A DNA stretch of 64,000 nucleotides, taken from the NCBI GenBank assembly GCA_016720595.1, contig JADKKI010000072.1:583806-647805 (forward strand). Direction: 5' to 3'. A program made the translations under genes and the position numbers. The notes beneath the pieces were generated by a model. That model did no database searches. It had not been told where the DNA came from and saw only the letters and a program-made list of their open reading frames with translations. The DNA comes from Myxococcales bacterium (GTDB taxonomy: Bacteria > Myxococcota_A > Polyangia > Haliangiales > Haliangiaceae). Position 1 is the first letter of the stretch; every line of letters begins with the position of its first letter. Positions 1 through 8,299 of the stretch are shown in pieces.

Positions 1-314
1 TGCGCGTGAACTTCCTCGATTTCGTGGCGCTACCGATCACGATCGGGATCGGGATCGACTATGCGGTCAACCTCGCGGCGCGGGACCGTCACGAGCCGCT
101 GCTCGGTGCGAGGGCGCTGCTGGCACGGGCGGGGAGCGCGGTCCTCCTGTGCTCGTTCACCACGATGGTGGGCTATGGCTCGCTGCTCCTCTCGCGCAAT
201 CAGGGCATCCGATCGTTTGGGGCAGCCGCGATCCTCGGCGAGGCCACGTGCCTCGGCGCCGCGCTGCTGTTCGCTCCGGCGCTCCTCGGCCTGGCGCGTA
301 GACGCCGCCACTAG
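1..314 (+). CDS. MMPL/RND-family transporter, C-terminal fragment
   Basis: This is the end of a gene that begins before the window. About 103 residues are visible. They include the GIGIDYAVNL motif, which matches the conserved transmembrane segment of MMPL/RND exporters, followed by two further hydrophobic segments (roughly residues 40-60 and 75-95 of the visible part) and a basic RRRRH end. Family members are inner-membrane proton-driven exporters of lipids or hydrophobic compounds, and the substrate cannot be judged from the fragment. It converges with the minus-strand glycosyltransferase gene, and the two stop codons lie only one base apart. No terminator fits between them. Confidence 0.75.
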   Translation, partial: RVNFLDFVALPITIGIGIDYAVNLAARDRHEPLLGARALLARAGSAVLLCSFTTMVGYGSLLLSRNQGIRSFGAAAILGEATCLGAALLFAPALLGLARRRRH

Positions 315-315
315 G

Positions 316-1881
316 TCAGGGCGCGCTGCGCTCGAGCACGCGGACGCCCTCGACGATCGCGATCTCGTGATAGTCGCGCGCGAGGATGCTCGACAACCGC
401 GGATAGTGTGCAGGCGGGAACTTGCCGTAGTTGCCGATGTCCGCGAACGAGGCGTCGATCACGATGCGCGGCCGGCGCGCGGCGAAGTCGGTCTCGAGCA
501 TGGTCCACGCCTCCGGCACGATGTTCATCGTCGCATCGACCTTCGGATCGTACTGCGTGCTGGTCGCAGGGCTCATCCCGGTGAGGTAGTTCGCGAACGG
601 GAACCTGCACCCGAGCGGGCGCTCGGCCTCGAAGTAGAGGACGGGGAGGTTGCCCCAGATGCAGACGCCTTCGCCGGGCGTCGCGCTCGCGTCGATCACC
701 TGGGCCATGTGCACGTAGTCGGGATCGGGTTGGCCGATCGCGTTCATCACCCGGTCGTGGAACACGCCGGCACACAGGAAAGCCGCCGCCGGGATCGCGA
801 GCCCCGCGACGAGGGCGGTAGGCCGGCGGCGCAGGAGCGCCATGGCGCCGGGAGCCGCGAGGACGGCGAGCACCGCCGTGACCTGATGGAAGTAGTGCCC
901 GAAGAACCGGCCTCCCACACACACCGCGAGTGCGCTGACGAGGAGCCAGCCGCAGGCGAAGCGATAGAACGGCGCCGCCTCCTCACCGCGGCGGGCGAGG
1001 GCACGGTACGCGCCACGCAGGCCGAGCGCGTAGAGCAGGGCCGCGCTGATCACGACGAACGAGATCCGCTCCGCGGCACGTGACAGGACCTCGACGGGAT
1101 CCATCCCGCTCTGGATGTACGCGAAGTTGAACTTGAACCAGAACAACGCCGCCGGGAGCGCGGCGGCGCGCCACAGCACTACGAGGGCGAGTGCGAGGAC
1201 GAGCGCGAAGCCTACCCCGATGGAGATCCAGCCAACGAGCACCGCGCCGAGCGTTCGGCGGCGGGTCCAGCCGAGGTGGAGGGCGTAGAGCGGCAGGTGG
1301 ATCGCCGCCTGGTACTTGTAGAGCATCGCGACGCCGACCAGGCCTCCGGTGGCGAGGAGCCATCCGAGGCTTGGGCTCGGGGACGCGATCGCTGCGAGAT
1401 ACGTCGCCACGGACAATGCGAGGAACAGCACCATGTACAGCTCGCAGTTCGCCGCGAGCGAATCGAAGTCCATCATCGTCGTCGTGAACACGATCCACAG
1501 CAGCGCCGCGAGCCCGGCGGTGTGCTCGTCGGCGTGCGCGTGCCGCCGCAGGATCCGACGGAGCACGAGGGACGTGCCGAACACCACGAGGACCGTCAGC
1601 GCGTGCACGAGGAACATGCCTCCGCGCGGGCCGCCAATCGCCTGTGTGGTTGCGTAGGTCACGTAGATCAGCGGCGGCTTGTGATCCACGACGTCGCGGT
1701 AGAGGACCTGCCCGGCGATCATCTCGCGTCCGACCACCGCGTAGATCGCCTCGTCGTCGGAGAGCGCGCTGGTGCGCAGCAGGGCCACGATGCGCAGCGA
1801 CACGCACACGAGCAGCAAGAGCCAGGTCACCTTGCGTGCGCTCACGCGCTCACCGTGCCCAGTCAGCTGCGCCTTGTACAT
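316..1881 (-). CDS. GT39/ArnT-like integral membrane glycosyltransferase
   Basis: 521 residues if translation starts at ATG 1881 (MYKAQLTG). The frame is open further upstream, but that extension is low-complexity and looks non-coding. An alternative GTG lies 12 codons downstream. An early segment reads SDDEAIYAVVGREM followed by DHKPPLIYVTYA. This resembles the acidic catalytic first loop and substrate loop of GT39/GT83 (PMT/ArnT) enzymes, which move sugars from polyprenyl-phosphate donors to proteins or lipids outside the inner membrane. About ten hydrophobic segments follow, then a soluble tail with GVCIWGNLPVLYFEAERPLG and an Arg/Val-rich end. The acceptor is unknown. It is divergent from the flippase-like gene, with a long inverted repeat between them. 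Confidence 0.72.
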   Translation of the reverse strand: MYKAQLTGHGERVSARKVTWLLLLVCVSLRIVALLRTSALSDDEAIYAVVGREMIAGQVLYRDVVDHKPPLIYVTYATTQAIGGPRGGMFLVHALTVLVVFGTSLVLRRILRRHAHADEHTAGLAALLWIVFTTTMMDFDSLAANCELYMVLFLALSVATYLAAIASPSPSLGWLLATGGLVGVAMLYKYQAAIHLPLYALHLGWTRRRTLGAVLVGWISIGVGFALVLALALVVLWRAAALPAALFWFKFNFAYIQSGMDPVEVLSRAAERISFVVISAALLYALGLRGAYRALARRGEEAAPFYRFACGWLLVSALAVCVGGRFFGHYFHQVTAVLAVLAAPGAMALLRRRPTALVAGLAIPAAAFLCAGVFHDRVMNAIGQPDPDYVHMAQVIDASATPGEGVCIWGNLPVLYFEAERPLGCRFPFANYLTGMSPATSTQYDPKVDATMNIVPEAWTMLETDFAARRPRIVIDASFADIGNYGKFPPAHYPRLSSILARDYHEIAIVEGVRVLERSAP

Positions 1882-1884
1882 CCC

Positions 1885-1914
1885 AAATCGTGATCGGTGA
1901 TCGGATCGCGATTT
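1885..1914. promoter_or_regulatory. Inverted repeat between divergent membrane genes
   Basis: Two 11-base arms (AAATCGTGATC at 1885-1895 and GATCGCGATTT at 1904-1914) pair with one mismatch around an 8-base spacer. The repeat lies just 3 bases ahead of the ATG of the minus-strand glycosyltransferase and 43 bases ahead of the plus-strand GTG. It could be a shared operator or an mRNA hairpin near the glycosyltransferase start. No protein can be assigned. Confidence 0.45.
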
Positions 1915-1957
1915 CGGCGAAGGGTTCGGGCTCGGCCGGGTACTCAGGTGCGGAGCC

Positions 1958-2887
1958 GTGCATCTCTCGCGAACCCACCTGCGCTGGATCCTGCGGGTGG
2001 TCGCGATCTCCGTCGTCGCGGCCGGCGTGGTGTGGATGGTGCGCGGGATCGATCTCGATGCGTTTGGCCGCGTGTTGTCGTCAGCTCGGTGGTGGCCGAT
2101 CGCGGTCGCCGCGGTGATCAACTTCGGCCTGATCGCCTGCAAGGCGGTCGCGTGGCGGTTGTTGCTGGGCCCCGCGTACCCGGTGCCGCTGCGCAGGCTG
2201 TTCGACTACACGGTGACTTCGTGCGCGGCGTCGGTGATCTTGCCGCTGCGGGCCGGCGAGCTGGTGCGCCTCTGGTTACTGCGTGATCGTGATGGCGTGC
2301 CGATCGCGCACGCCGCCGCGGTCGCGATGATCGAGAAGCTCCTCGATATCGTCTCGATGGTGATCCTCGTCGTGCCCCTGCCGTGGCTGGTCGAGGACCT
2401 CCCGTCATCGCTCGGCCGCTGGATCACGGTGCTCGCGACCGGGGTGCTGTGCGTACTGGTCGTGTTGGGGCTCGTGGCGACGCGGCTCGCACGTGCGAGC
2501 TTTGCGGCCCGGTTCGCCGACGCGATCAACGTGGTGCGTCGCCCCCGGGTGTTCGCCGCGACCCTCGCGGTGCTCCTCGCGAGCTGGCTCATCGACCTCG
2601 TGATGATCAGCCTGGTCGCCTGGGCGGTCGGGATCGAGCTCTCGATCGGCGCCGGGATCCTCGTCCTGTTCTCGGTGAATCTCGCGATCGCGGTGCCCTC
2701 GACGCCAGGGCAGCTCGGGACGCTCGAGGTGGGCGCGGTGATCGGCCTCCACGTTCTCGGGGTCTCCGGGGAGAAGAGCCTAGCGTTTGCGCTCGCTTAC
2801 CACGTCTTGCAGGTCGTGCCGGTCGTGCTCGTGGGGCTCGCGCTCAATGCCCGGGTCCTGGTTTCGGGAGGCCGGGAACGATCCTAG
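1958..2887 (+). CDS. LPG-synthase TM-region / UPF0104 flippase-like protein
   Basis: 309 residues starting at GTG (MHLSRTHLRW). The protein is hydrophobic, with about eight membrane segments. Features typical of the lysylphosphatidylglycerol synthetase TM-region family (YbhN/AglD/MprF N-terminal type) are visible: the LRAGELVRLWLLRDRDGVP segment near residue 95-115, and the PSTPGQLGTLEVGAVIGLHVLGV segment near residue 245-265. Relatives act as lipid flippases or as partners of polyprenyl-sugar and aminoacyl-lipid enzymes. The divergent neighbour is a polyprenyl-sugar-type glycosyltransferase, which suggests a shared lipid-linked sugar step, but that link is inference. Confidence 0.8.
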   Translation: MHLSRTHLRWILRVVAISVVAAGVVWMVRGIDLDAFGRVLSSARWWPIAVAAVINFGLIACKAVAWRLLLGPAYPVPLRRLFDYTVTSCAASVILPLRAGELVRLWLLRDRDGVPIAHAAAVAMIEKLLDIVSMVILVVPLPWLVEDLPSSLGRWITVLATGVLCVLVVLGLVATRLARASFAARFADAINVVRRPRVFAATLAVLLASWLIDLVMISLVAWAVGIELSIGAGILVLFSVNLAIAVPSTPGQLGTLEVGAVIGLHVLGVSGEKSLAFALAYHVLQVVPVVLVGLALNARVLVSGGRERS

Positions 2888-2923
2888 CGAAGGATTGGTT
2901 CCTCGTCGGGAACTAACCCTGGA

Positions 2924-3859
2924 ATGTCCTTCTTCGTCCGACCGCTTGGGATCGCGGGCGTGCTGCTCGCCGCCCGGGCGGCCGCGGCGTCGCCATGCGA
3001 ACCCTCGGCCGCGCTCGCCGGGGATCCGGCGCTGGTCGCGACGGTCGGCGACCTGCTCGTCCAGCACGGCATCGGCAACGTGGGTGAGGGCTGTCCTCGG
3101 GTCCGCGCGCGGCTCGAGCGCCGGGACCGCAGCATCGTGGTCGTCCGCGTCGGAGATCCGGAGGAGGAGCGGGTGGTCACCGAGCCCGCGACCGCCGCGA
3201 CGATCATCGAGTCCTGGAGCCGGAGCGACTTCGAGAACCCGCTGCTCGCGACCCACGCGGCGACCCTGACGCTTGTGACGCCTGTGACGCCCGCTGCAAC
3301 CTCGGTCACCAGCCTGCGAGAAGCCCTCACGCCGAGCGCACCACCCCTGCCGTCGATGCCGGCCCGCCTGCAGCTGTTCTCGGCGGCGGAGACCTCGTTC
3401 GCCGACGATCGCACGAGCTGGGTCGGCTTCATGGTCGGGGTCTGTGTGCAGCTCGGTCGTGCGTGCGCCTCCGCGCGTGGCCGCTACGCCGCGGTGGTGG
3501 ATGGACCCGGGATGTGGAGCGAGGCCGAGCGTCATGCCGCTGACGTGCTGTTCGGCGGCGACATCCCGTTCCGGCTCGGCCACACCACACTCTCGACCGG
3601 CTTCGGTGCCGGCATGGGCTCCGTGCACACGGGTACGCGGGCCAGCGGGATGCCACAGGGCAGCGAGACGTTCGGGCTTCGCGCGGATGCGCACATGGCG
3701 TGGACCATCCCGCTCGGCCTCCGGATCGCGCTCGAGGTCTCTGCCACCCTCGATGTCTCGCAGGTGACCGACGTCGAGGGTTCGGTCAGCGCAGGCGTCA
3801 CCAACGAGCCACGGATCTTCGGGCGGCTCGGCGCGGGCCTGCGGTTCGGAGGGATGTGA
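2924..3859 (+). CDS. Secreted hypothetical protein, probable outer-membrane component
   Basis: 311 residues. It begins with a signal peptide (hydrophobic residues 8-22, AAAAS cleavage region). Two Cys (in SPCEPSAAL and EGCPRVR) flank an N-terminal domain of about 60 residues; there is then a Pro/Thr-rich linker (around residues 105-135). The C-terminal half has alternating aromatic/Gly strands ending in GRLGAGLRFGGM, which resembles a small beta-barrel or autotransporter-like end. No family is recognised. The stop overlaps the start of the ECF sigma gene (ATGA at 3856-3861 region), so they are translationally coupled. I infer that this protein belongs to the sigma factor's regulon or signalling chain. 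Confidence 0.6.
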   Translation: MSFFVRPLGIAGVLLAARAAAASPCEPSAALAGDPALVATVGDLLVQHGIGNVGEGCPRVRARLERRDRSIVVVRVGDPEEERVVTEPATAATIIESWSRSDFENPLLATHAATLTLVTPVTPAATSVTSLREALTPSAPPLPSMPARLQLFSAAETSFADDRTSWVGFMVGVCVQLGRACASARGRYAAVVDGPGMWSEAERHAADVLFGGDIPFRLGHTTLSTGFGAGMGSVHTGTRASGMPQGSETFGLRADAHMAWTIPLGLRIALEVSATLDVSQVTDVEGSVSAGVTNEPRIFGRLGAGLRFGGM

Positions 3860-4449
3860 TGGGCCGCTTGATCCCGCTGCGACGGATCTCTGGTGACAGC
3901 GCGGATCTCTCCGACGAGGCGCTCCTCGCGGCGTGCGCCACGGGAGATCGCACCGCGCTCGGAGGCCTGTTCGACAGGTTTCATCTCGCCGTCTATCGGT
4001 TCGTCTCCCGGCTCCCGGCCATCGACGAGATGGCGCGCGACGACGTGGTCCAGGCGACGTTCCTCGAGTTGCCCCGCACCGCCGCGCAGTTCCAGGGCCA
4101 CTCCTCGGTCAAGACCTGGATCCTCGGCGTGGCGTCCAACGTGGCGCGGCACCAGATGCGCAGCGAGCAGCGCCGGCGGGTCAACCAGGATCAGTTCGCC
4201 GCCGGGCCCAGCGTGGTGCCCGAGCAGCCGGATGCCGAGGTGGATCGCCACCGGCTCCTCCTGCGGATCGCCGACGTGCTCCAGACGCTGCCTCATGACC
4301 AGCAGCTCGCGCTCGTCCTGTGTGACATCGAGCAGCTCCCGGGCGTCGAGGTCGCGAGGATGTTCGAGATCCCGGAGGGCACGCTGTGGCGGCGCCTCCA
4401 CATGGCGCGCAAGGCGCTGCGCGCGGCGCTCGCGAAGAGGCCGGGATGA
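3859..4449 (+). CDS. ECF RNA polymerase sigma factor
   Basis: 196 residues from the ATG that overlaps the upstream stop. Region 2 is visible in LFDRFHLAVYRFVSRL and the following DDVVQATFLEL segment, with the WILGVASNVARHQMRSEQRRR segment behind it. Region 4 is the helix-turn-helix LPGVEVARMFEIPEGTLWRR near residues 155-175, followed by LHMARKALRAAL. Size and domain pattern fit a group-4 (ECF) sigma-70 factor. It overlaps the next gene, a zinc-motif/FecR protein, by four bases. That protein is the likely anti-sigma regulator. The target promoters are unknown. Confidence 0.9.
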   Translation: MGRLIPLRRISGDSADLSDEALLAACATGDRTALGGLFDRFHLAVYRFVSRLPAIDEMARDDVVQATFLELPRTAAQFQGHSSVKTWILGVASNVARHQMRSEQRRRVNQDQFAAGPSVVPEQPDAEVDRHRLLLRIADVLQTLPHDQQLALVLCDIEQLPGVEVARMFEIPEGTLWRRLHMARKALRAALAKRPG

Positions 4450-5735
4450 CCCGGCTGGCCTGTCCATCGGAGCTGGAGCTCGACCGCGCGGTCAGCGTGG
4501 GCGCAGATCCGGAGCTCGCTGTTCACCTCGATGGCTGTGAGGTGTGTCGCGCGTTGTGGGACGAGACCGTCGGTGCCGTCGAGCTGGTCCGCGAGCTGCC
4601 CTTCGAGGCACCTTCGGCCATTCACATCGAGGAGCGCCGCACCGCCTTGCTCGCAGCGTGGGAGGGCGTGTCCTCAGTTCGTAGCACGGCGCCGATCGCG
4701 CCGTTCTCGCACGACGAAGCCGGTCCGGACGATCCGGCCAACGGTGTGAGCGAACTCGCGCAGGCGAAGGACGCCGCACCTCCTGGCTCGCGTCGCGACC
4801 TGCGCTGGATCGCCCTCACGATGGGCGTGGCTGCGACGGTGGTGATCGCGATCGCTGCGCGCCCCGGATCGCACAACCCCGACGAGGTCACTGCACCTCC
4901 GCGGCGCGGCGTGGTGCATGCGCACGAAGGGGCCCGCTTCACGCTCGCCGCGCGGCCGCCCGACGAGATCGTCCGGCTGCGGGATGGCGTGATCGATCTC
5001 GATGTCGATCCGCTGTCGGCCGGCGAACGGTTCCGGGTGGTGGTCGGCACCGACGAGGTCGAGGTCCGTGGCACCTCGTTCGAGGTCGTGGCCATGGCCG
5101 ACCACCTGGTGTCCGTGCACGTCGTCCACGGGCGGGTCGAGGTCAGGCGCGCGGGCAACGCGCCCGTCGTGCTGTCTGGCGGTGAGGCCTGGCACGCGCC
5201 GGTGGCGAGCGTGCTGACCCCGGCACCGACGCCGGCTCCGGTGATCGTGAGCCCAGCGCGGCCCACGCCCACGCGGCCTGCGGTCACGACCGCGCCGAAT
5301 CCCCCACGCGTGGAGCTGCTGCCCGCGCCGGCGCCACCGCCCAAGGCTCCGGATCCGCAGGAGGCCGCGTTCGTCCGAGGCTGGGACGCGATGAGGCAGG
5401 GTGAGTACGGTCAGGCTGCCGCCGCGTTCAATCGCGCCGTCGCCCTCGCTCCCGATGGTGCGCTGTCGGAGGACGCGACGTTCTGGCATGCGGTCGCCGT
5501 GGCGCGGTTGCATCGAACCTCGGAGGCGATCGCCGCGTTCCGCTCGTTCCTCGATGCCTTCCCGGTCAGCACGCGCGCGGGAGAGGCATCCGCGATGCTC
5601 GGCTGGCTCCTCGTCGAGACGCACGAGCTCGACGAGGCCCGTCGGAGATTCCATGCGGCCGAGAACGACCCCAACGTCAACGCGCGGGCGAGCGCGCTCC
5701 AGGGCCTCGAGGCGCTCGACGGCAAGCGGCCCTGA
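4446..5735 (+). CDS. Anti-sigma-like zinc-motif/FecR/TPR membrane protein
   Basis: 429 residues from ATG 4446 (MTRLACP), overlapping the sigma gene's stop. Near residue 27 an H-x3-C-x2-C motif (HLDGCEVC) matches the zinc-binding anti-sigma (ZAS) signature. A single membrane segment (about residues 118-137, ALTMGVAATVVIAIAA) separates a cytoplasmic N-terminus from a periplasmic FecR domain (about 155-260, including FRVVVGTDEVEVRGTSFEVV). A Pro-rich spacer follows, then two or three TPR-like repeats (from about residue 325, FVRGWDAMRQGEYGQAAAAF). ZAS, FecR and TPR modules are combined in one chain, so it could both bind the ECF factor inside and sense an envelope partner outside. Confidence 0.82.
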   Translation: MTRLACPSELELDRAVSVGADPELAVHLDGCEVCRALWDETVGAVELVRELPFEAPSAIHIEERRTALLAAWEGVSSVRSTAPIAPFSHDEAGPDDPANGVSELAQAKDAAPPGSRRDLRWIALTMGVAATVVIAIAARPGSHNPDEVTAPPRRGVVHAHEGARFTLAARPPDEIVRLRDGVIDLDVDPLSAGERFRVVVGTDEVEVRGTSFEVVAMADHLVSVHVVHGRVEVRRAGNAPVVLSGGEAWHAPVASVLTPAPTPAPVIVSPARPTPTRPAVTTAPNPPRVELLPAPAPPPKAPDPQEAAFVRGWDAMRQGEYGQAAAAFNRAVALAPDGALSEDATFWHAVAVARLHRTSEAIAAFRSFLDAFPVSTRAGEASAMLGWLLVETHELDEARRRFHAAENDPNVNARASALQGLEALDGKRP

Positions 5736-5738
5736 TCG

Positions 5739-6704
5739 ATGATGGACGCGATCGAGCGCGTGGAGGCCTGCGAGCTGTGCGGTGGGCGATCGTTTCGACC
5801 GCGCCGGGTCTGGAAGGATCTGCTGCTGTTCGGGCCGCAGACCTGGCGGCTGGTCTCGTGCGAGGACTGCTCGCTCCACTTCATCAGCCCGCGGCCGACC
5901 CGCAGCGCGATCGGCGCGTTCTATCCCGACGACTATCCCGCGCACCTCGCAGCACCGACGACGCCGAAGGCGTGGCAGCGCGCGGTGTCGAGTCAGGCGA
6001 GCGCGCGGCGCGGGCTGCTGTGGCGCACGTGGATCCACTTTCGCCAGGACCTGTCCTGGTATCGGTTCCCGCGCTGGCACGGCGAGGGGCATGTCCTCGA
6101 CGTTGGCTGTGGCAGCGGCGGGCGCTACCTCGATGTCCTCCGGGGCCTCGGGTGGTCGACGTACGGCGTGGAGCCCTCGGCGCAGGCCGTGGCAGCGGCG
6201 TCGGCGAACGGACATCAGGCGGTGGTGGGGACCGCCGAGCAGCAGCACTTTCCGAACGAGAGCATGGACGTCGTCACGATGTGGCACGTGCTCGAACACA
6301 CACACTCGCCGTCGCAGGCGCTCGACGCATGCTTCCGCACCCTCCGTCCCGGCGGTCGGCTCTCGCTGTGCGTGCCGAACTACGCGAGCCTGCAGGCGGC
6401 GATGTTTGGACGCTTCTGGTGGAGCTGCGATGCGCCCCGCCACCTGTTCCAGTTCACGCGCCCGACCATCCGTCGCTTCCTCGAGCAGGCCGGGTTCCGC
6501 GTCCTCTCGATCACCACGCGCACCGGCGCGACGAGCTGGCAGCGCGCGTTCCGGCACATGCTGAACGGCCTGCTCGGCACCCACTGGTCACGTGACTCGA
6601 GCGTCGCGATCACGCTCTCCGATCCCCTCGTGGCCGTGCTGTCGGCGTTCCGCTTCTTCGGGGTAGGCGCGGAGCTCCGGGTGATCGCCGAACGGCCGGC
6701 GTGA
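5739..6704 (+). CDS. Class I SAM-dependent methyltransferase with N-terminal zinc-ribbon-like motif
   Basis: 321 residues; the ATG at 5739 is followed at once by a second ATG at 5742. The N-terminus has two CxxC pairs (CELC and CEDC about 27 residues apart), followed by SLHFISPRPT and FYPDDY. This arrangement is common in methyltransferases that act on sugars or surface polysaccharides. The SAM-binding motif is VLDVGCGSG near residue 113, followed by GVEPS, and then DVVTMWHVLEHTHSP and LRPGGRLSLCVPN. It lies three bases after the FecR/TPR gene and is probably co-transcribed. The substrate is unknown. Confidence 0.82.
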   Translation: MMDAIERVEACELCGGRSFRPRRVWKDLLLFGPQTWRLVSCEDCSLHFISPRPTRSAIGAFYPDDYPAHLAAPTTPKAWQRAVSSQASARRGLLWRTWIHFRQDLSWYRFPRWHGEGHVLDVGCGSGGRYLDVLRGLGWSTYGVEPSAQAVAAASANGHQAVVGTAEQQHFPNESMDVVTMWHVLEHTHSPSQALDACFRTLRPGGRLSLCVPNYASLQAAMFGRFWWSCDAPRHLFQFTRPTIRRFLEQAGFRVLSITTRTGATSWQRAFRHMLNGLLGTHWSRDSSVAITLSDPLVAVLSAFRFFGVGAELRVIAERPA

Positions 6705-6716
6705 GCTGGCAGCGGC

Positions 6717-8045
6717 TCACCTCTCCCAGCTGAGGCCGACTCCGACGAACACGCTGTCGCGCGACGGCAGGAGCGTGAAGCCGGGGTACTGGTAGCGCGC
6801 GACGTCGAGCTGGAGGTTCAGCAGCATGCGGCCATCGTTCGGGTCGTCGGCCTCGAACAGCACGCGCGAGAGATCGAGGCGTCCGAGGTGGCCGCGCTGA
6901 TCGCCGAGCTCCTTGTCGGACGTGTAGTAGGAGTACATCGCAGGCGCCTGCGTGTACTTGTCCTCGAAGAACTCGGCGCGCCGCTGCCAGTAGTAGCGAT
7001 AGCCGAGCGAGAGCTGCCAGCTCGGCCGTGCGATCCGGAGATCGAGGGCGCCGCTGAGGCTGCCGACGCTCCAGCTGTCGTAGGAGGCGCGCAGCTCGGG
7101 GTGCACCGCGATGCCGGGTGCGAGCCAGTGGACCCCTTCGAGCACCGCCGCGTGGCTGACGCGCTGCCCGGGGAGGTGCTCGGGCAACCCATCGGCCGAG
7201 CCGATCGTGTTCATGAACGTGATCTGCTGGCTGCCCTGCTGGGCGGTCCAGTCTCCGAACCGCACGCTGCGGTAGGGCGACGACGGATCGCCGCTCGAGA
7301 GCTTGCCGTCGTAGCGGAGCCGGATCGCATCGTTCCTGGTCAGCACGCGAGCGACGCCCACCGACCAGCCGGTGGTCAGGAGCTTGTGATGGAACGTCTG
7401 GTCGAGCACGCTCGACACCCAGTTGTCGGTGAGCGTGAGGCCACCGAGCAAGGTCGTCGTGCGATCGAGCACGTCGAACGAGCCGTTGATCCCGCCGGAG
7501 ACACTCGTGTAGTCGGTCTCGCGCGCGACCACGGCGTTGACGTTGGCCGCTCGGCCGGCGCTGCCTTTCCATCCGACGCCGCCGGTGACCTGGTAGCGCG
7601 TGTCGGTCATCTGGCCGCCGGAGGTCGAGCTGCGCCCCGAGGCGCTCGTCACCACGTCGACCTTGCTGAGCGCCGGCGACGATCGAACGTCGACCGAGGC
7701 GGAGGTCACCGCATCGACGCCGACGCTCCCCTGCACGGTCCACTGGCCGAGGCTCTGTGCGACCGACCCGAGCAACCGGTACACGGTGGTGCGATCGCTG
7801 TCGTGATAGGCGCCGACGCGAACGGTGCCCGTCGGGTAGTTTTTGGGGACGCTCTCGGTGGTGCCGGTGACGGCAGGATCTGCGGCCGGGAGATCAGCTT
7901 CCGCTGCGCCGGGTGCCGTGGCGGTGTCGGAGGCCGACGACGTGGCATCCGCGGCCGGGGCGGGCTCCGCAGGATCTGCGCTCGCCACTGCACCGAGGCC
8001 AGCGAGCACGATCAGGGCGAGCGCCTGCCTCAATTGCACCCACAC
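6717..8045 (-). CDS. DUF3570-family outer-membrane-like protein
   Basis: 442 residues with a signal peptide (LALIVLAGLGAVASA). A low-complexity Ala/Asp linker follows, and then a long region of alternating strands beginning TGTVRVGAYHDSDRTTVYR. The protein ends in FVGVGLSWER, with the terminal pattern of an outer-membrane beta barrel. Strand content, length and pairing with a DUF4266 lipoprotein match the DUF3570 family. From memory, DUF3570/DUF4266 pairs often travel with ApbE flavin transferases and thioredoxins, but neither is present here. The start overlaps the stop of the DUF4266 gene by 16 bases, so translation is coupled. The function of the family is not established. Confidence 0.78.
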   Translation of the reverse strand: MWVQLRQALALIVLAGLGAVASADPAEPAPAADATSSASDTATAPGAAEADLPAADPAVTGTTESVPKNYPTGTVRVGAYHDSDRTTVYRLLGSVAQSLGQWTVQGSVGVDAVTSASVDVRSSPALSKVDVVTSASGRSSTSGGQMTDTRYQVTGGVGWKGSAGRAANVNAVVARETDYTSVSGGINGSFDVLDRTTTLLGGLTLTDNWVSSVLDQTFHHKLLTTGWSVGVARVLTRNDAIRLRYDGKLSSGDPSSPYRSVRFGDWTAQQGSQQITFMNTIGSADGLPEHLPGQRVSHAAVLEGVHWLAPGIAVHPELRASYDSWSVGSLSGALDLRIARPSWQLSLGYRYYWQRRAEFFEDKYTQAPAMYSYYTSDKELGDQRGHLGRLDLSRVLFEADDPNDGRMLLNLQLDVARYQYPGFTLLPSRDSVFVGVGLSWER

Positions 8046-8272
8046 CCGGCACCCGCCGTGCCGGGCCCCGCCGAGGGGAAGCTGCTGCCTTCGGTGATCT
8101 CGAGGATCGAGTCGCGCTGCCCGACCGCCTGCGGATCCATCTCGAACTGCATGGCAGGGTTTGCCAGGTGCTCGCGCTGCGACGCACGTACGTGGCTGCA
8201 GCCGGCCAGGCTGAACAAGCCCAGCGCCAGTAAAAGGGGTCTGACCCCTTTTCGCCAGATGTTCGTGGTCAT
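8030..8272 (-). CDS. DUF4266-family small lipoprotein
   Basis: 80 residues from ATG 8272 (MTTNIWRKG). The frame is open 15 codons further, to ATG 8317. The signal peptide ends in the lipobox LAGC, and the mature part has VRASQREHLANPAMQFEMDP and a C-terminal GAGCGCN, both hallmarks of DUF4266. The start of the signal peptide (RKGVRPLL) is encoded by a perfect REP-like palindrome. A 24-base hairpin sits just before ATG 8272 and would cover the ribosome-binding area, so either the upstream ATG is used or translation is controlled. It precedes and overlaps the DUF3570 gene. It is probably an outer-membrane lipoprotein. Confidence 0.8.
   Translation of the reverse strand: MTTNIWRKGVRPLLLALGLFSLAGCSHVRASQREHLANPAMQFEMDPQAVGQRDSILEITEGSSFPSAGPGTAGAGCGCN
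8232..8252. repeat. REP-like perfect palindrome inside a coding sequence
   Basis: Two perfect 10-base arms, AAAAGGGGTC and GACCCCTTTT, surround a single T. From memory this GGGGTC/GACCCC palindrome is a widespread interspersed repeat, often linked to REP-associated tyrosine transposases. I found no second copy and no transposase gene in the window. It lies within the signal-peptide codons of the DUF4266 gene without breaking the frame. Confidence 0.7.
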
Positions 8273-8275
8273 CGC

Positions 8276-8299
8276 TTCTTGGTGCCCATGCACCGAGAA
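8276..8299 (-). promoter_or_regulatory. Hairpin over the ribosome-binding area of the DUF4266 gene
   Basis: Arms TTCTTGGTGC (8276-8285) and GCACCGAGAA (8290-8299) pair over ten bases, with one wobble and a 4-base loop. On the minus strand the hairpin ends three bases before ATG 8272 and is not followed by a T-run, so it is a poor terminator. It may limit initiation at 8272. Confidence 0.4.
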
